Positions 46,283 to 56,519 of a stretch of DNA of 64,000 nt are shown here, piece after piece. The stretch covers positions 51,823 through 115,822 of the forward strand of contig JASANG010001923.1 of assembly GCA_030248215.1 (NCBI GenBank), given 5' to 3'. Origin of the DNA: Enoplolaimus lenunculus. Lineage: Eukaryota > Nematoda > Enoplea > Enoplida > Thoracostomopsidae. A program made the translations under genes and the position numbers. The notes beneath the pieces were generated by a model, which was given only the letters and a program-made list of their open reading frames with translations, was not told the DNA's origin and did not search any database. The stretch's first letter is position 1. Each line of letters starts with the position of its first letter.

Positions 46283-46502
46283 CACTGCAAAAACTGACGA
46301 GTCAAATTGACTCTCTCCGAAACAGGCTTTTCAGGACTACACAAACTGAGTCAAAAGTCGACTCCGCCAGAGTCAAATTCGACTCAATGAATCACTCACT
46401 GAGTCGAATTTGACTCCGGTAGAGTCGAATTTGACTCAGTTTGTGTAGTCCAGAAAAGCCCATTGCGGAGAGAGTCAATTTGACTCACCATTTTTTGCAC
46501 TG
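46283..46502. mobile_element. Palindromic TGAGTCA MITE, copy 3
   Basis: CACTGCAAAAACTGACGAGT and GACTCACCATTTTTTGCACTG are inverted and TA-flanked. It lies between two SINE-like units and is the younger of the two insertions. Confidence 0.75.
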
Positions 46503-46504
46503 TA

Positions 46505-46660
46505 GACTGACAGCGTCAAAATATAGTCGACAATAAAAGCAGCTGAATAACCAGGTAACGTAGTGTGGTGCAATGGTACCGAGCGCATCAAGTAGCTAAG
46601 CATACGATGCTTGCGCTGTTTCTGATAATCGCGTTTTGGCTCCGGCTTAAAAACAAGGAA
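46505..46660 (+). repeat. Second SINE-like unit
   Basis: AAATATAGTCGACAATAAAAGC repeats the TATAGTCGACGATAAGAG block of the 35327 SINE. It is followed by a tRNA-like stretch (GTAGTGTGGTGCAATGGTAC …) with a degraded B-box. Confidence 0.4.
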
Positions 46661-46979
46661 CTCAGCCGAATATGCTATGACTGCTTAAAACAAATTAGCA
46701 TTTAAGCTACCATACCTCATTTAGCTAAACATCATTCTTTATACTTAAACCACAGCAATAGATTTGGTTCCTATTTTACAGCTGCAAGCTGCGAATATTG
46801 GTTGGTCAATTTTTAAACGTTTTCAGTGCTGTATGCAATCATAGTATGCCAATGAAAATTTAGTCCGCAATAATATTAGCTCGCTAAAGCCATATGGACG
46901 TGACTGTGGTAGATTTACGCACCTATACACTTACTAATACAGTGAAGTGTTGATGATAAATTTTAGCAGACGAAATGTT

Positions 46980-47269
46980 TTATATATTCGAATGCAAGGT
47001 CTCAGGTAAAATTTCATTTGGAGAAGTTGTAACATCAAGTTTTTGAACTAAACTATTTTTACTTGTCTCTTCAAGAAATGTCAAGAGCAGCATAGTCCTC
47101 ACATTCGCTAAATTCCAAACTTTTTGTTTTAGGGTATGTCCAAGCAAAGACGCGTTTGGCACACTCTGTGTACCCCACAAATCAAAGGAAAGCGCCTGAT
47201 AATCCCTAGGGTCTGGTTCCATTTTTGGTAGACGAAAAGCTTGTCTCCAAATATTTGTTAGATGTAAAT
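46980..47269 (-). CDS. Unrecognised protein, probable last exon
   Basis: A minus-strand frame of 95 codons follows a possible acceptor (TATCAACAG, 47270) and ends in TAA. It reads LHLTNIWRQAFRLPKMEPDP, then RDYQALSFDLWGTQSVPNAS, then LKQKVWNLANVRTMLLLTFL and EETSKNSLVQKLDV. An internal ATG at 47222 could start an 80-residue protein instead. The residue balance (Trp, Pro, Asp and Glu well represented, few Lys/Asn runs) is unlike the AT-rich noise around it, which is why I call it coding. I do not recognise the family. The rest of the gene would lie to the right on the minus strand, where another coding-like region occurs at 49590-50230. Confidence 0.4.
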
Positions 47270-48588
47270 CTGTTGATATATATTTTCTACGAATCTATAT
47301 CTCTTATCGCTAGAATTATTCATGTCCAATTAAATAGGAAGTTGGCTGGAAATTACTGACCGTAGGCGGGACGTATTTTTGCACACATCAAACACGTCTG
47401 AACGTCAAGTCAAACACTTTGATATCTGTAGTTAATTAAGGATGGGTTTGAATTTATAAAAGTATCGACTATTTTTTGACTTCTAAACCTGTTGGTATAC
47501 TTTTTACAAATCTATAAATTTTATTAATATCAGTCTGGGATGTCAGGGGTAAACTGAAATGTTCAAATTTTACTAGATTCAAACGTGAAGCTGTCAGTTG
47601 CAGACTTATAGTCAATTGGAAAATAGGTTGATACTTTACGATAAAATGTGAAGTGAATTAATATATATATCAAATTGAAAATTTTGGGTTTTTTGAAAAT
47701 GTTTTTATTTTCGGCTTGTTTTCAATTTGGTTTGTGTTAAAATTGTAGAAGAAATGTAAATTTAGATTCCTAAAGAAGTGAAAACAGCGTTCTAACCAGT
47801 TTTTTATGTTTCAAATTGTAGTTCGTTGATTAATGGCTTTGGTTCAAAAGTCTTTAATCTGCATTAAACATTCTATTGTTTTGGAGCAGCGCGGGTAAGA
47901 AAATTTTGATGCGGTTATACTCGTGGGAAAAACAATTGTAAGTTGCCGGTAAAAATTTGTTAATCTTTACACACCTAAAATTTTGTATAGACAATTGTGT
48001 TTTGATTCAATTATTAAACGTCGGAAAACTACATAGTTTTACCGATGACAGGTGTATATAATGCGCAAAATTATCCGGCGTTACATTTTTTGCTTAATGG
48101 TTTGTTTTGAAAGTCACTAAATGAAGAGTATTTTCTAACGTAAATCGAGCGGCGCGCAGCGCGGGTTAAAAAATCTTTACCCACTTGCATTTTAAATATA
48201 TAAGATCTGCGGACAGTTGCATATGTAGAAATATTGGACAGGGCGAGCGATATGAATATAACAGTGCAAAAAAGCTTAGAAGTGACGCGAACAAGAAGCC
48301 AACACAGTTCCAGTAGTAAATCTTAGAACAGAATGTTGGGTTTGATCTTCATTGGGGGTCCTAGGCCTGAGATGTTCTACTGGATCCGCAAGAATTGGTG
48401 GAAAGGTTTTGAACCTCCATAGTTTAAGCATTACCGCGACTATAACGATTTTTAGACTTTTTCGCAGCTAACTTTCACTGGTGCACCCCGACCTAATATT
48501 CCGTAGTGGCGCCCATGGGTATTATCAAAAGCGATAATGACTCGTTTATACAAGAGTGTGCAAATGGTACATTCGATGTCGAAACGTA
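47270..48588. other. No recognisable gene
   Basis: AT-rich. Two short GC-rich motifs (GCAGCGCGGGTAAGAAAA and GCGCAGCGCGGGTTAAAA, near 47887 and 48157) resemble each other but have no defined ends. Confidence 0.3.
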
Positions 48589-48764
48589 CAGTGTCATGGT
48601 TCGCCCAAGTTATATCCCGGTCTAAGTAAGGGACAATCGGCCAAAAATGAAACGTGTGCTGGGTACGTTCGGCACAGAAAAGAATGAACCCAGCGCACGT
48701 TTCGTTTTTTCCTACACGCCCGTTATTTAGTAAGGGGATATAACTTGGGCGAACCACGGCACTG
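48589..48764. mobile_element. TA-flanked palindromic MITE (CAGTGTCATGGTTCG)
   Basis: CAGTGTCATGGTTCGCCCAA and TTGGGCGAACCACGGCACTG are inverted over more than 30 bp (GTTATATCCC inside) and TA-flanked. Between them is a second hairpin around GAAACGTGTGCTGGGT and ACCCAGCGCACGTTTC. A partial relative starts near 52845. Confidence 0.7.
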
Positions 48765-49586
48765 TACGTAAACGGAATCAAAAATGCACCGCAGACTATT
48801 TAATTTAGAGGTATTGCATGTGATAACGACCCCCTCTAAATAAAGGGGGGTCAGCCAAACTCGCAACGCCCGGTGGTATATTTTGTGCCATGTGGAACCT
48901 TACAAGTTGCATACTCTTGCATCATGAAACTCTTGGTGTTATTGAGCCATGTTTACACAAATAACCGCCCATATTTTTCATTCACGAACACTCGAATTCG
49001 ACATTTAAAGTTGAAATATATTATTTTTGTTATTCTACAATATTAATAAACGACTTTTTGATTTTGAATAATTAAAACGTAACATAAAAGCGTTCGGATA
49101 TTTTCACTTTGGAAATCCAAAATATTTTGCTTCACAAGTATTTTTAGGTTTGTTTTCAACGGCAAATTTGCGGATTTTCATAAGACTAAAATTTAACCGG
49201 CAATTTCATAAAGAAATATTAATTAATTTTCTGTATTATTCGCTTGGTTTGTTGCCAAAATGAATAACATTGAACCATTAGCTATCCGTATTTTTGGAAA
49301 ATAAAACAAATATTACAAGCTACTACTAATTTTACGCGAAAGCCTCAGGTTCGTTCCGACTGAACTAAATCACTGATTTGGACTACGAAACAACATTTAT
49401 GATTATGATACTATTACATTTATATTGGAGCCAATTAATTTAGTTTAAGAACGGCCTGGAATGGCTCACTGTATGAGTTTCCAACTGATTTAAATAAGAC
49501 CTTGAACGAGCGCGTACCCAGGGTTTAACCTCGCGAAGCGATTTAACTTCTAGATCTGTATAGTGGTTATTCTAAGGTCTATCCAG
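48765..49586. other. No recognisable gene
   Basis: AT-rich. A short CCCCCTCTAAATAAAGGGGG palindrome is at about 48830-48850. Nothing else is recognised. Confidence 0.3.
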
Positions 49587-49589
49587 CTA

Positions 49590-50230
49590 CGCTAATATTG
49601 CCGAAAATTCTGTGATACGACCCGTATGTTTCGTTCTTGCCATATGCCTCTCATTTTGAATCGGTCTAATTGAAATCGACCGAGAATTAGCGAAATTGGT
49701 TCTATCAAAATGCCACAGTTTTACATGAGCTAAATATCGAACATTTTTCTGTTTAGGTGCCACGCAGTCCATAGGATAATATATATTTGGCTTGACGGAA
49801 ATATATTTTTTCTAGTACTAAATCACGTTCCTTGTCTAAAAACAATCTGAAATATACTGAATCCCCGAATTGTGTATTGGCGCTTGCATACACCAATCCG
49901 CCAAGATGGATTTGGTTGCGTGGAGTTTATTGGAATCATGACATGTCATCGCCAAGAAATGAACCCGTCATCACATTGACTCGACAATTTGCCGTTAACC
50001 ATTAGGTGTGGGTCTAGAGCTGAGTTTATTTTTGGGCATGTGTAGGGAGACAAGTTGTTGGTTGACGATTTGTCCGTAAATCTTGTATATATTATTTTCA
50101 CCCAGGGTAACTTGAACGGGTGGTACATGTAAGATTCCAGCAGTTTAGACACTATGGTCGTAAGACATTTGGAATGATAGCGGATTGACATGCTGCCATT
50201 TCGAACAATTGATAAAAATACTGTCACTTA
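49590..50230 (-). pseudogene. Coding-like cluster of unknown family
   Basis: Several minus-strand frames here have balanced, protein-like composition. One at 50227-49946 includes SKLLESYMYHPFKLPW and YTCPKINSALDPHLMVNGK. One near 49930-49760 includes LVYASANTQFGDSVYFRLFL. One at 49772-49587 includes NVRYLAHVKLWHFDRTNFAN. They lie in different frames with no intron signals that I trust, so this could be a multi-exon gene with short introns, a decayed gene or an old element. I recognise no domain. The ORF at 46980-47269 lies downstream on the same strand. Confidence 0.3.
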
Positions 50231-50311
50231 AAATAGGTTTGAAAACCCGCAAACGATTGTGTTCATTAAAGCAATACCTCCACATTATAAAGTAGAATTC
50301 TGATTGGACGT

Positions 50312-50612
50312 TGGGTGCTCCTGGTCCTCCGCTCCGCACCAGATTGGGCGCTTCTGGTCCTCCACTCAGACCAGATTGTACGCTCCTGGTCCTCCGCTTG
50401 GCACCAGATTGGGAGCTCCTGGACCTCTGCTAGGCACCAGGATGGGAGCTCCTGGACCTCCGCTCGGCACCAGAATGGGCGCTTCTGGTCCTCCGCTCCG
50501 CACGAGATTGGGCGCTCCTGGTTTTCCGCTCCGCACGAGATTAGACGCTCCTGGTCCTCCGCTCGGCACCAGATTGTACGCTCCTGGTTCTCCGCTCGGC
50601 ACGCTATTGTGA
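50312..50612. repeat. GC-rich ~33 bp minisatellite, about nine units
   Basis: Units such as GCTCCTGGTCCTCCGCTCGG followed by CACCAGATTG repeat about nine times with substitutions. As 33 is a multiple of 3, both strands stay open: plus-strand frames read GAPGPPLGTRL repeats and the minus strand reads PSGGPGAPNLV repeats. These are collagen-like by composition only; no ATG, signal peptide or flanking exon supports a gene. Confidence 0.85.
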
Positions 50613-50986
50613 AATATTTGCGTGTTCGTAGAACCTTAATTAAACGATATCTTGGTCAGCTGGCTGAGACAAGAGTAATTTTATAGATTTTTATTAAATT
50701 ATTCGTGGAATCAGTTCGAAAGTTGTTCACAGTATAACTACGGACTCAGTTTGTGCGCATCAAAAAGTTGGAACGCTCAACATGCGTTTTTTGGACACTG
50801 TTTTACCATGGAAACAAATAAATTCCTTTTTGCCACTTTATGATTTGAAATACGTTATGGAAGCACACGCATATCAGCCACACTTGACACGGGGTGTTAA
50901 GCTTTAAATTTGTGGAATCTTTAAACTTTTACAGTCTACAATGGAAACGTTGATCTGTTACTAGAGATTTTGGCTTTGCAAAGAGT

Positions 50987-51290
50987 CGGTATTCTCAAAT
51001 GCTTATAACACTTATTACCAGTTAAACACTATAGAATATATATTGACACAAGCGAACTGAAGCCGTTACGAATGTGAAACACCGCTCACAGGTTGGACCA
51101 ATCAAATCAATGACAAAACGGGCCAAATTTTGATGCTCTCCACTGGTTGGCTCAAAATTTGGCCCGTTTTGTCATTGATTTCATTGGTCCAACCTGTGAG
51201 CGGCGTTTCCACTGGTTGGCTCAAAATTTGCAGGACATATGCTTAACTGGTTGTTTATAGAATTCACATCCATTTGAGAATATTGGTAAA
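50987..51290. mobile_element. Foldback MITE with TATTCTCAAATG ends and a 58-bp-arm hairpin
   Basis: TATTCTCAAATGCTTATAAC and CACATCCATTTGAGAATATT form the outer inverted ends. Inside, 51075-51132 and 51152-51210 are inverted copies (GCTCACAGGTTGGACCAAT … ACGGGCCAAATTTTGA) with only a few mismatches and a 19-nt spacer. The motif CACTGGTTGGCTCAAAATTTG occurs twice in direct orientation. It is related by its ends to 14917-15135 and 61462. Confidence 0.6.
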
Positions 51291-51654
51291 GACTGCGACC
51301 ACTTTGACCAGTGAACTTTTATTGATGGGCCCCCTGCTCTCCCCCTTTAATCGTGTGCTGATTGCAGTCACCGTTGATTTGTCCAGACCAGGGCCGTAAT
51401 TAGCATTCTTCAACCTGTCCAGTGGGGCGACTTGAACAGGGACCGGCGTTGGAAAACAAAATCAATTTGAAAAAGACTCGAATTTAAGACATTTTTTCGA
51501 TTAACTTTAAATAAAAAAATGCGTCTGGCTTCTTGCTCGTTTCGCTCGCGAGGTTTTTATCTTTATTCTATCTTCATTTTGTCTCGATTCTTTCGTCACA
51601 TACCAAATTGAGTTTAGTACTTTAGTTAAAAGAATAAAATATATCTCATTTGCC

Positions 51655-51855
51655 TTGGATCTCGCTCGGTTCGCATATAAAAATTCAATTTTAAAGATAA
51701 CTCAAAAAATTGTTCCGAGTGTGGGAAGCCCATTTCAAAACTTCCGAGTAAAAACCAACGATTCATCGCTGCCAAAAGGCCTGGACTTTGATCTGCGGGA
51801 GAGGCGAGCAACCATAAGCACGGACTTGCTCCAGGCATACAATTTACCAAAATAG
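51655..51855 (+). CDS. Weak coding candidate with an LPxGLxFD motif
   Basis: A plus-strand open stretch reads PFQNFRVKTNDSSLPKGLDF, then DLRERRATISTDLLQ. The LPxGLxFD pattern with a following ISx strand resembles the motif of dystroglycan-type cadherin (CADG/He_PIG) domains, but the rest of such a domain is not present. It has no ATG and no clear splice sites. It may be an exon fragment, a pseudogene piece or chance. Confidence 0.2.
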   Translation: MDLARFAYKNSILKITQKIVPSVGSPFQNFRVKTNDSSLPKGLDFDLRERRATISTDLLQAYNLPK

Positions 51856-53012
51856 TTCATTTGCATACTGCGAGACTTAGAAACACTACGCCTATAACGA
51901 GCTAAAGCAAATATATTGAAGCAGAACTTTTGAGTTGCTTATAATTACAAGTTTCAATTTCAATAATATTTGAATTTAATAAATTTAATAGTCATTGATC
52001 CGTACATATTAACAAATTAAGAGAATTGATTTTAAGTGCGTCGGGGGGGGCGAGAATGAGCAAGAGCGACTAATTTTACTGTGTAGTTGTGTTAAATTTT
52101 ATGAGAGAATACGTGACTTTAAAAGGTCACGGCAAGCTTAGTTGGCCACTAACCAGCAGGGTATTTAAGGATTTACGCTGTTTTAGTGGAATTTGGAACC
52201 ACAACACATGCTTACATTTGTTTTGTTGACCATAAAGAGCTATCGACCCCTTATATTTTTGAAAATCGCCTGTTTTTTGTAAATTTATGCCTGATTATGA
52301 GCGAATTCAGATGCAACGCCAGTCTTGTCACATCTCCCAAACAGGTCAACTGTGGGAAGCTTCTGAGGTTATAGGAGACCCCAAAATTGAACGTTAACTT
52401 GAAATCCAACAAAAACATAGGTCTGACGTCTTGCTCACTTAACTCGCGGTCTTTGCAGTAGTATTCTAATTGACGCTGTAACTCTTGATTTGTCAGGCAT
52501 ATGATTTCAACGACTCAACTCAAACTAAGAGTTTTCACCGGATTGACACAAAAATGCTTCAGAGAATTTTGCCATTTATTGGAACCCCCTCACATCATTT
52601 TACGGATGGCCCTGGACTTGGTAAAGACCAGCAGCATTAACATTTCAAAAATTTAAGACACATTGTTAAACAGCTTTAATATAGGTTTACTGATATCAAG
52701 AGTCGGTGATACAAGTGTATACAACACTTGAGGTTCCGCTTGGGCCAAAACAAACCACCGGACGTTGCGTTTTTTGCTGACCTCCATCGTTTGGAAGTGG
52801 GTCGCTATGACATGCAATATCCTTAAAGCCATAACGTGTCATGGTTCGTACAAGTTGTAACCCCTCTAAATAAAGGCGGTGTAGGCCAAAAACGCAAAGA
52901 GTGGACGGTTACATTCTACACAGAATGTACTCTTATCGAGCGGTGATGCGTTTAATAGCAACTTAGCAATTTTAATATGCCTGCAATTGTTTATACTTGA
53001 CTTTAACCGCAG
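51856..53012. other. No recognisable gene; partial MITE end
   Basis: Around 52845 GTGTCATGGTTCGTACAAGTTG resembles an end of the 48589 MITE, with a CCCCTCTAAATAAAGG block as at 48830. No gene is seen. Confidence 0.35.
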
Positions 53013-53163
53013 GCACATATTCATTCTACAATTCGAAGACAGTCAATTTTAACGAGCTGAGGTCTTCAATGTGCCATGATATAAAGGACTTTTCCCGGCC
53101 GTTTACACGATGTAGAATTTTCAGTCCAACTGAATACGTTTTTCACAACCAAACTCTACAAAG
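53013..53163 (+). CDS. Candidate internal exon, unknown protein
   Basis: A 151-bp segment is bounded by a good acceptor (pyrimidine-rich, ending CCGCAG) and donor (AAG/GTGGGT) and is open in one frame: YSFYNSKTVNFNELRSSMCH, then DIKDFSRPFTRCRIFSPTEY, then VFHNQTLQ. The frame stays open past the donor to 53338, so the splice call is not forced. No family is recognised and no partner exon was found. Confidence 0.25.
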
Positions 53164-53339
53164 GTGGGTAGAAGAAAATTTCCCTCCAAAAAACCGTACT
53201 TTTACAGGCTTTAGAATAATATGCAGATGTGTAAATTTTTTTTCTTGCTCGCTAAAATCCCTTGCGAAAATGAACTCTTGTCTACGCTACCGATTCTTAA
53301 ATGTTATTAACTTGACTTTAAGCTTCTGTAGGCTATAGT

Positions 53340-54163
53340 TTATTATAATATCGGCATCTACAAGCAAAAATATTTCAATAAACCATTCACAAACAATTGT
53401 CAACAACAGATAATGGTTCGAAGACGGTGTGTTAAAACATCCTAGCGGGACATCGAGTATGCTGGAAAAGTCGTTTGGCTAATTTAGAAGCTACGCAAAA
53501 CACGAATTATGCTATTTTAGTTTTCTACATATATTTAATCGAAATTACCCAAACAATAACATGAGGTTTGCTAGAATAAAGGTTTGCAAGCGTTCAGAGG
53601 ACAGTGTGAGTTCTTCATATCGACTAATATTTTTTATCTTCCTAAACCAATCTAATACAGAAAAATTGGGTTACAACACCAAGCGAGTACAATTGGAGCC
53701 CGCTGTGTTAACCACAGGTGTGCCCATTTAGAACATTGGAGGGGCGTCCCCCAGCCGAAATTTGGCTTGTGCCCTACACCAAATTGACTCGGTCTAAAAG
53801 TATGCAATCTTGATATGTAATTGTAGGGGCGCCCCGAAAATTATTCGATAACCCGCAAACATAATTTTCTGCGGACACCCTTGGTATTTATTTGCTCATA
53901 GATGCCCATGTTCATTTAAAATTACAGCTTGTTTTCGTTCGCTTATTCCCTGTGGTAAAATGTTTTCAAAAATTAACAAAGTTATAAATTGTGCAATTAG
54001 ATACTTTAAATGTTTCAAATAATCAGAATTATTAAAAAAAACGTGTTGTATAATTGCTTCAGTTAGTAATAGGATTTCAACCAGGCGAACTGCGCAAGTT
54101 GCGAATTTTATGAATCAAAACTTAAAAATTCTGTTATTACATTTCGACTTTCAACAATTACTG
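53340..54163. other. No recognisable gene
   Basis: A pair GGAGGGGCGTCCCCC (53740) and TAGGGGCGCCCCG (53822) might be the ends of a short inverted-repeat element. Otherwise nothing is recognised. Confidence 0.3.
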
Positions 54164-54262
54164 CACTGCAAAATGGTCAGTGAGTCGCATTTGACTCAGT
54201 TTGTGTTGTCCAAAAAACAATATTTCGGCGAGAGTCAATTTGACCCACCATTTTTCGCAGTG
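54164..54262. mobile_element. Palindromic TGAGTCA MITE, internally deleted copy
   Basis: CACTGCAAAATGGTCAGTGA and ACCCACCATTTTTCGCAGTG are the family ends, but only about 100 bp remain between them. A full copy lies 310 bp downstream. Confidence 0.55.
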
Positions 54263-54572
54263 TGGTTTAAGTTATACGTTCTTGTGCCAACTGGTTATAG
54301 GGACTGTACACATTAAAGAATGTGAGCACTAAACGCTGAGAATACAGCGATTGATATATTAAAACAATGCCTGAAATTTGGCATACAGTTTTTTAGCAGG
54401 GACGTCTAACATGTGCCTTTTGAGTTTAAGACTTTAAACTCAGAGATTTTACAGAAATATGGCTGGAATTTTTTTACAACCAAAGTTTAAACATCGAAAC
54501 TTTATTTTAGAAATTTTAAGATAAATCCGTTTCAAATACGGGAATTAGTGTTGCTAAAGCTCAAATCATTTA

Positions 54573-54789
54573 CACTGCAAAAATGGTGAGTCAAATTGAC
54601 TCTCACCGAAATAGGCTTTCCCTGACTACACAAACTGAGTCAAAATTCGACTCCGTCGCAGTCAAATTTGCATCGCTGAATCGCTCCGTGAGTCGAATTT
54701 GACTCTTCTGGAGTCAAATTTGACTCAGTTTGTGTAGTCCGGAAAGACTATTTCGGAAAGAGTCAATTTGACTTACCATTTTTGCAGTG
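54573..54789. mobile_element. Palindromic TGAGTCA MITE, copy 5
   Basis: CACTGCAAAAATGGTGAGTC and ACTTACCATTTTTGCAGTG are inverted and TA-flanked. The internal GAGTCGAATTTGACTC palindrome is intact. Confidence 0.8.
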
Positions 54790-54791
54790 TA

Positions 54792-55544
54792 GAAACTAAA
54801 GTTTGCAGAGGACGTCGACTCAAAATTAGGATTGACGCGTAACGAAACTATTTGTTTTGCAATCAGTACGGTGCGTACAAGACGGAAATTTGGGTAGGGA
54901 AGAGTTTGTTTTAGTAATAAAATATATACATTCTTAAGAATATAAACAGATGTTAGTCGTTTACACACGATAAAATAAGAAAATTAGCTTTTTCAATTTC
55001 AGACAATTATAGATGTATTGAAAGTTAAGATATTTCTGATTTGTTGAATATCAGAAATTCAAGCTAAGACACGAATGATACCTGGATAAGCAAAATTTTT
55101 AATTAATATTTGTGAATTTGAGGGTCAACCTGAATAACACTTTTTACTTCTAGTAAAGTTTCAGTTTACATTTTTTAGTACTGAGAATTATCCTGAAATT
55201 TAATATTGTTACAATAAGTACCGCAGCTGAGAAAATTTCTTGAAATATGTTCGCGTTCCAAGGAATCGCACGCGAAATTTAAGTTTTAATTAATATTCAA
55301 ACTTGGCACAATTTGATTCAGGAGTTATTCATTTCAAGATCTGTCGATCACACGTAACCGTAGCAAGTTCAATATGTTACATGAGGTTAAAATTTCGAGA
55401 AAGAGACGTGTGTAGATTTTGCCATACTTTGCGAACCGAACAGAAACTATTCTAGGAGCAACAAAACGGGTCTGGAGGAGCTGCAGACCCTCATGTTCCA
55501 TAAACCAAATGACCAACTAAATTTTAAAATTGCTTCACTATTTA
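54792..55544. other. No recognisable gene
   Basis: AT-rich, no feature recognised. Confidence 0.3.
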
Positions 55545-55787
55545 CAGGCACCGGAATTTGAAAAAATTTCCGGAAACGGAACCGGAAAATGAAAAATACA
55601 TGCCGCCGAAAAATTCGTTTTAATTTTCGTTTTTGTAGTTCACTTTATCTGCTGTATTTTATATTATCATAATCTACGTAAGCGTAATCTCCCTTTGTTA
55701 ATTCCAACAAAAACATATCGGAACCAGAACCGGAAACGGGAGGTGAAAAAATGCCGGAATGGGAACTGGAATTCCGGTTGCATCCTG
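55545..55787. mobile_element. CAGGG…CCGG-family element
   Basis: It starts CAGGCACCGGAATTTG and ends ATTCCGGTTGCATCCTG, with GGAACCGGAAA repeats inside both ends. No target duplication could be matched. Confidence 0.5.
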
Positions 55788-55827
55788 ATATATTATCGGA
55801 ACCGGATCCGGAAGGTGAAAAAATATT

Positions 55828-55981
55828 CAGGGTGTAAACGGATAGTAAAAAAATAACGGAAACGGAAAACAAATATTTAAGTATATCAAAACGAATTTCC
55901 GGTATTTCTATAACAGAAACGGCATCGGGAACAGGTACCGATTTTTGCCGGAAACGGAAACGGATATCCGTTTACACCCAG
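55828..55981. mobile_element. CAGGGTGTAAACGG-type element
   Basis: CAGGGTGTAAACGGATA and TATCCGTTTACACCCAG are inverted ends, with CGGAAACGGAAA motifs inside. It lies 40 bp from a sister element, suggesting local or tandem insertion. Confidence 0.55.
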
Positions 55982-56519
55982 ATATATGCATACTTTAAAA
56001 TCGCTTTCGATTAGCGCTCGAGAATTTCCGAGTCAGAGACTTTTTTGGTCACAGATTTGCTTTGCTAGTGTCGATCTTCCGTCTTGATTTCGCTTTTTTA
56101 TCGAATCCGACCACCCATGCAAATGGAAAATGCTTCTAACTGTTTGAGAAAAATGATAGCTAAGTAATGAAAGATTATTAACTAAAATTTTTGTAATAGA
56201 AAACATTTTGTATTTGACTTGGCATGATTATTTGCTTGTTTCGAGTTACTATATCGATTGCTGTTGTAATTATCTGAGCTTCCGTTTCTTTCTTCTTTTT
56301 TAATTGTATCAAAGCGTAATCAGACGGTTAACCTGTAGTCAGAGATTTTCTAGATAAATACTTCCTGTTCCTGCTAACCCTTTAGCTGCGACAAGCAGTC
56401 GAAAACTTAATCTTGGTCACTGGTGGACACGATTATACCAAAATTACAGTCTAAGCCGTTTATATTTTAGAGTAATATATAGTTTAGTACCGAAAATTTA
56501 GAATATCCGTCCCAAAATT
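55982..56519. other. Upstream flank of the RFamide precursor gene
   Basis: No repeat is recognised. It should hold the promoter and 5' UTR of the neuropeptide gene, but I cannot mark a TATA box or start site with confidence. Confidence 0.3.

Noticed and set aside
50304-50686. Collagen-like Gly-Pro repeat protein
   Set aside because: The frame is produced by the 33-bp minisatellite on both strands; there is no signal peptide, Gly-X-Y periodicity of three, or flanking exon.
51520-51570. CTTGCTCGTTTCGCTCGCGAG motif, also near 38035 and 6535
   Set aside because: A recurring short GC-rich motif without defined ends or flanking duplication; too little to call a feature.
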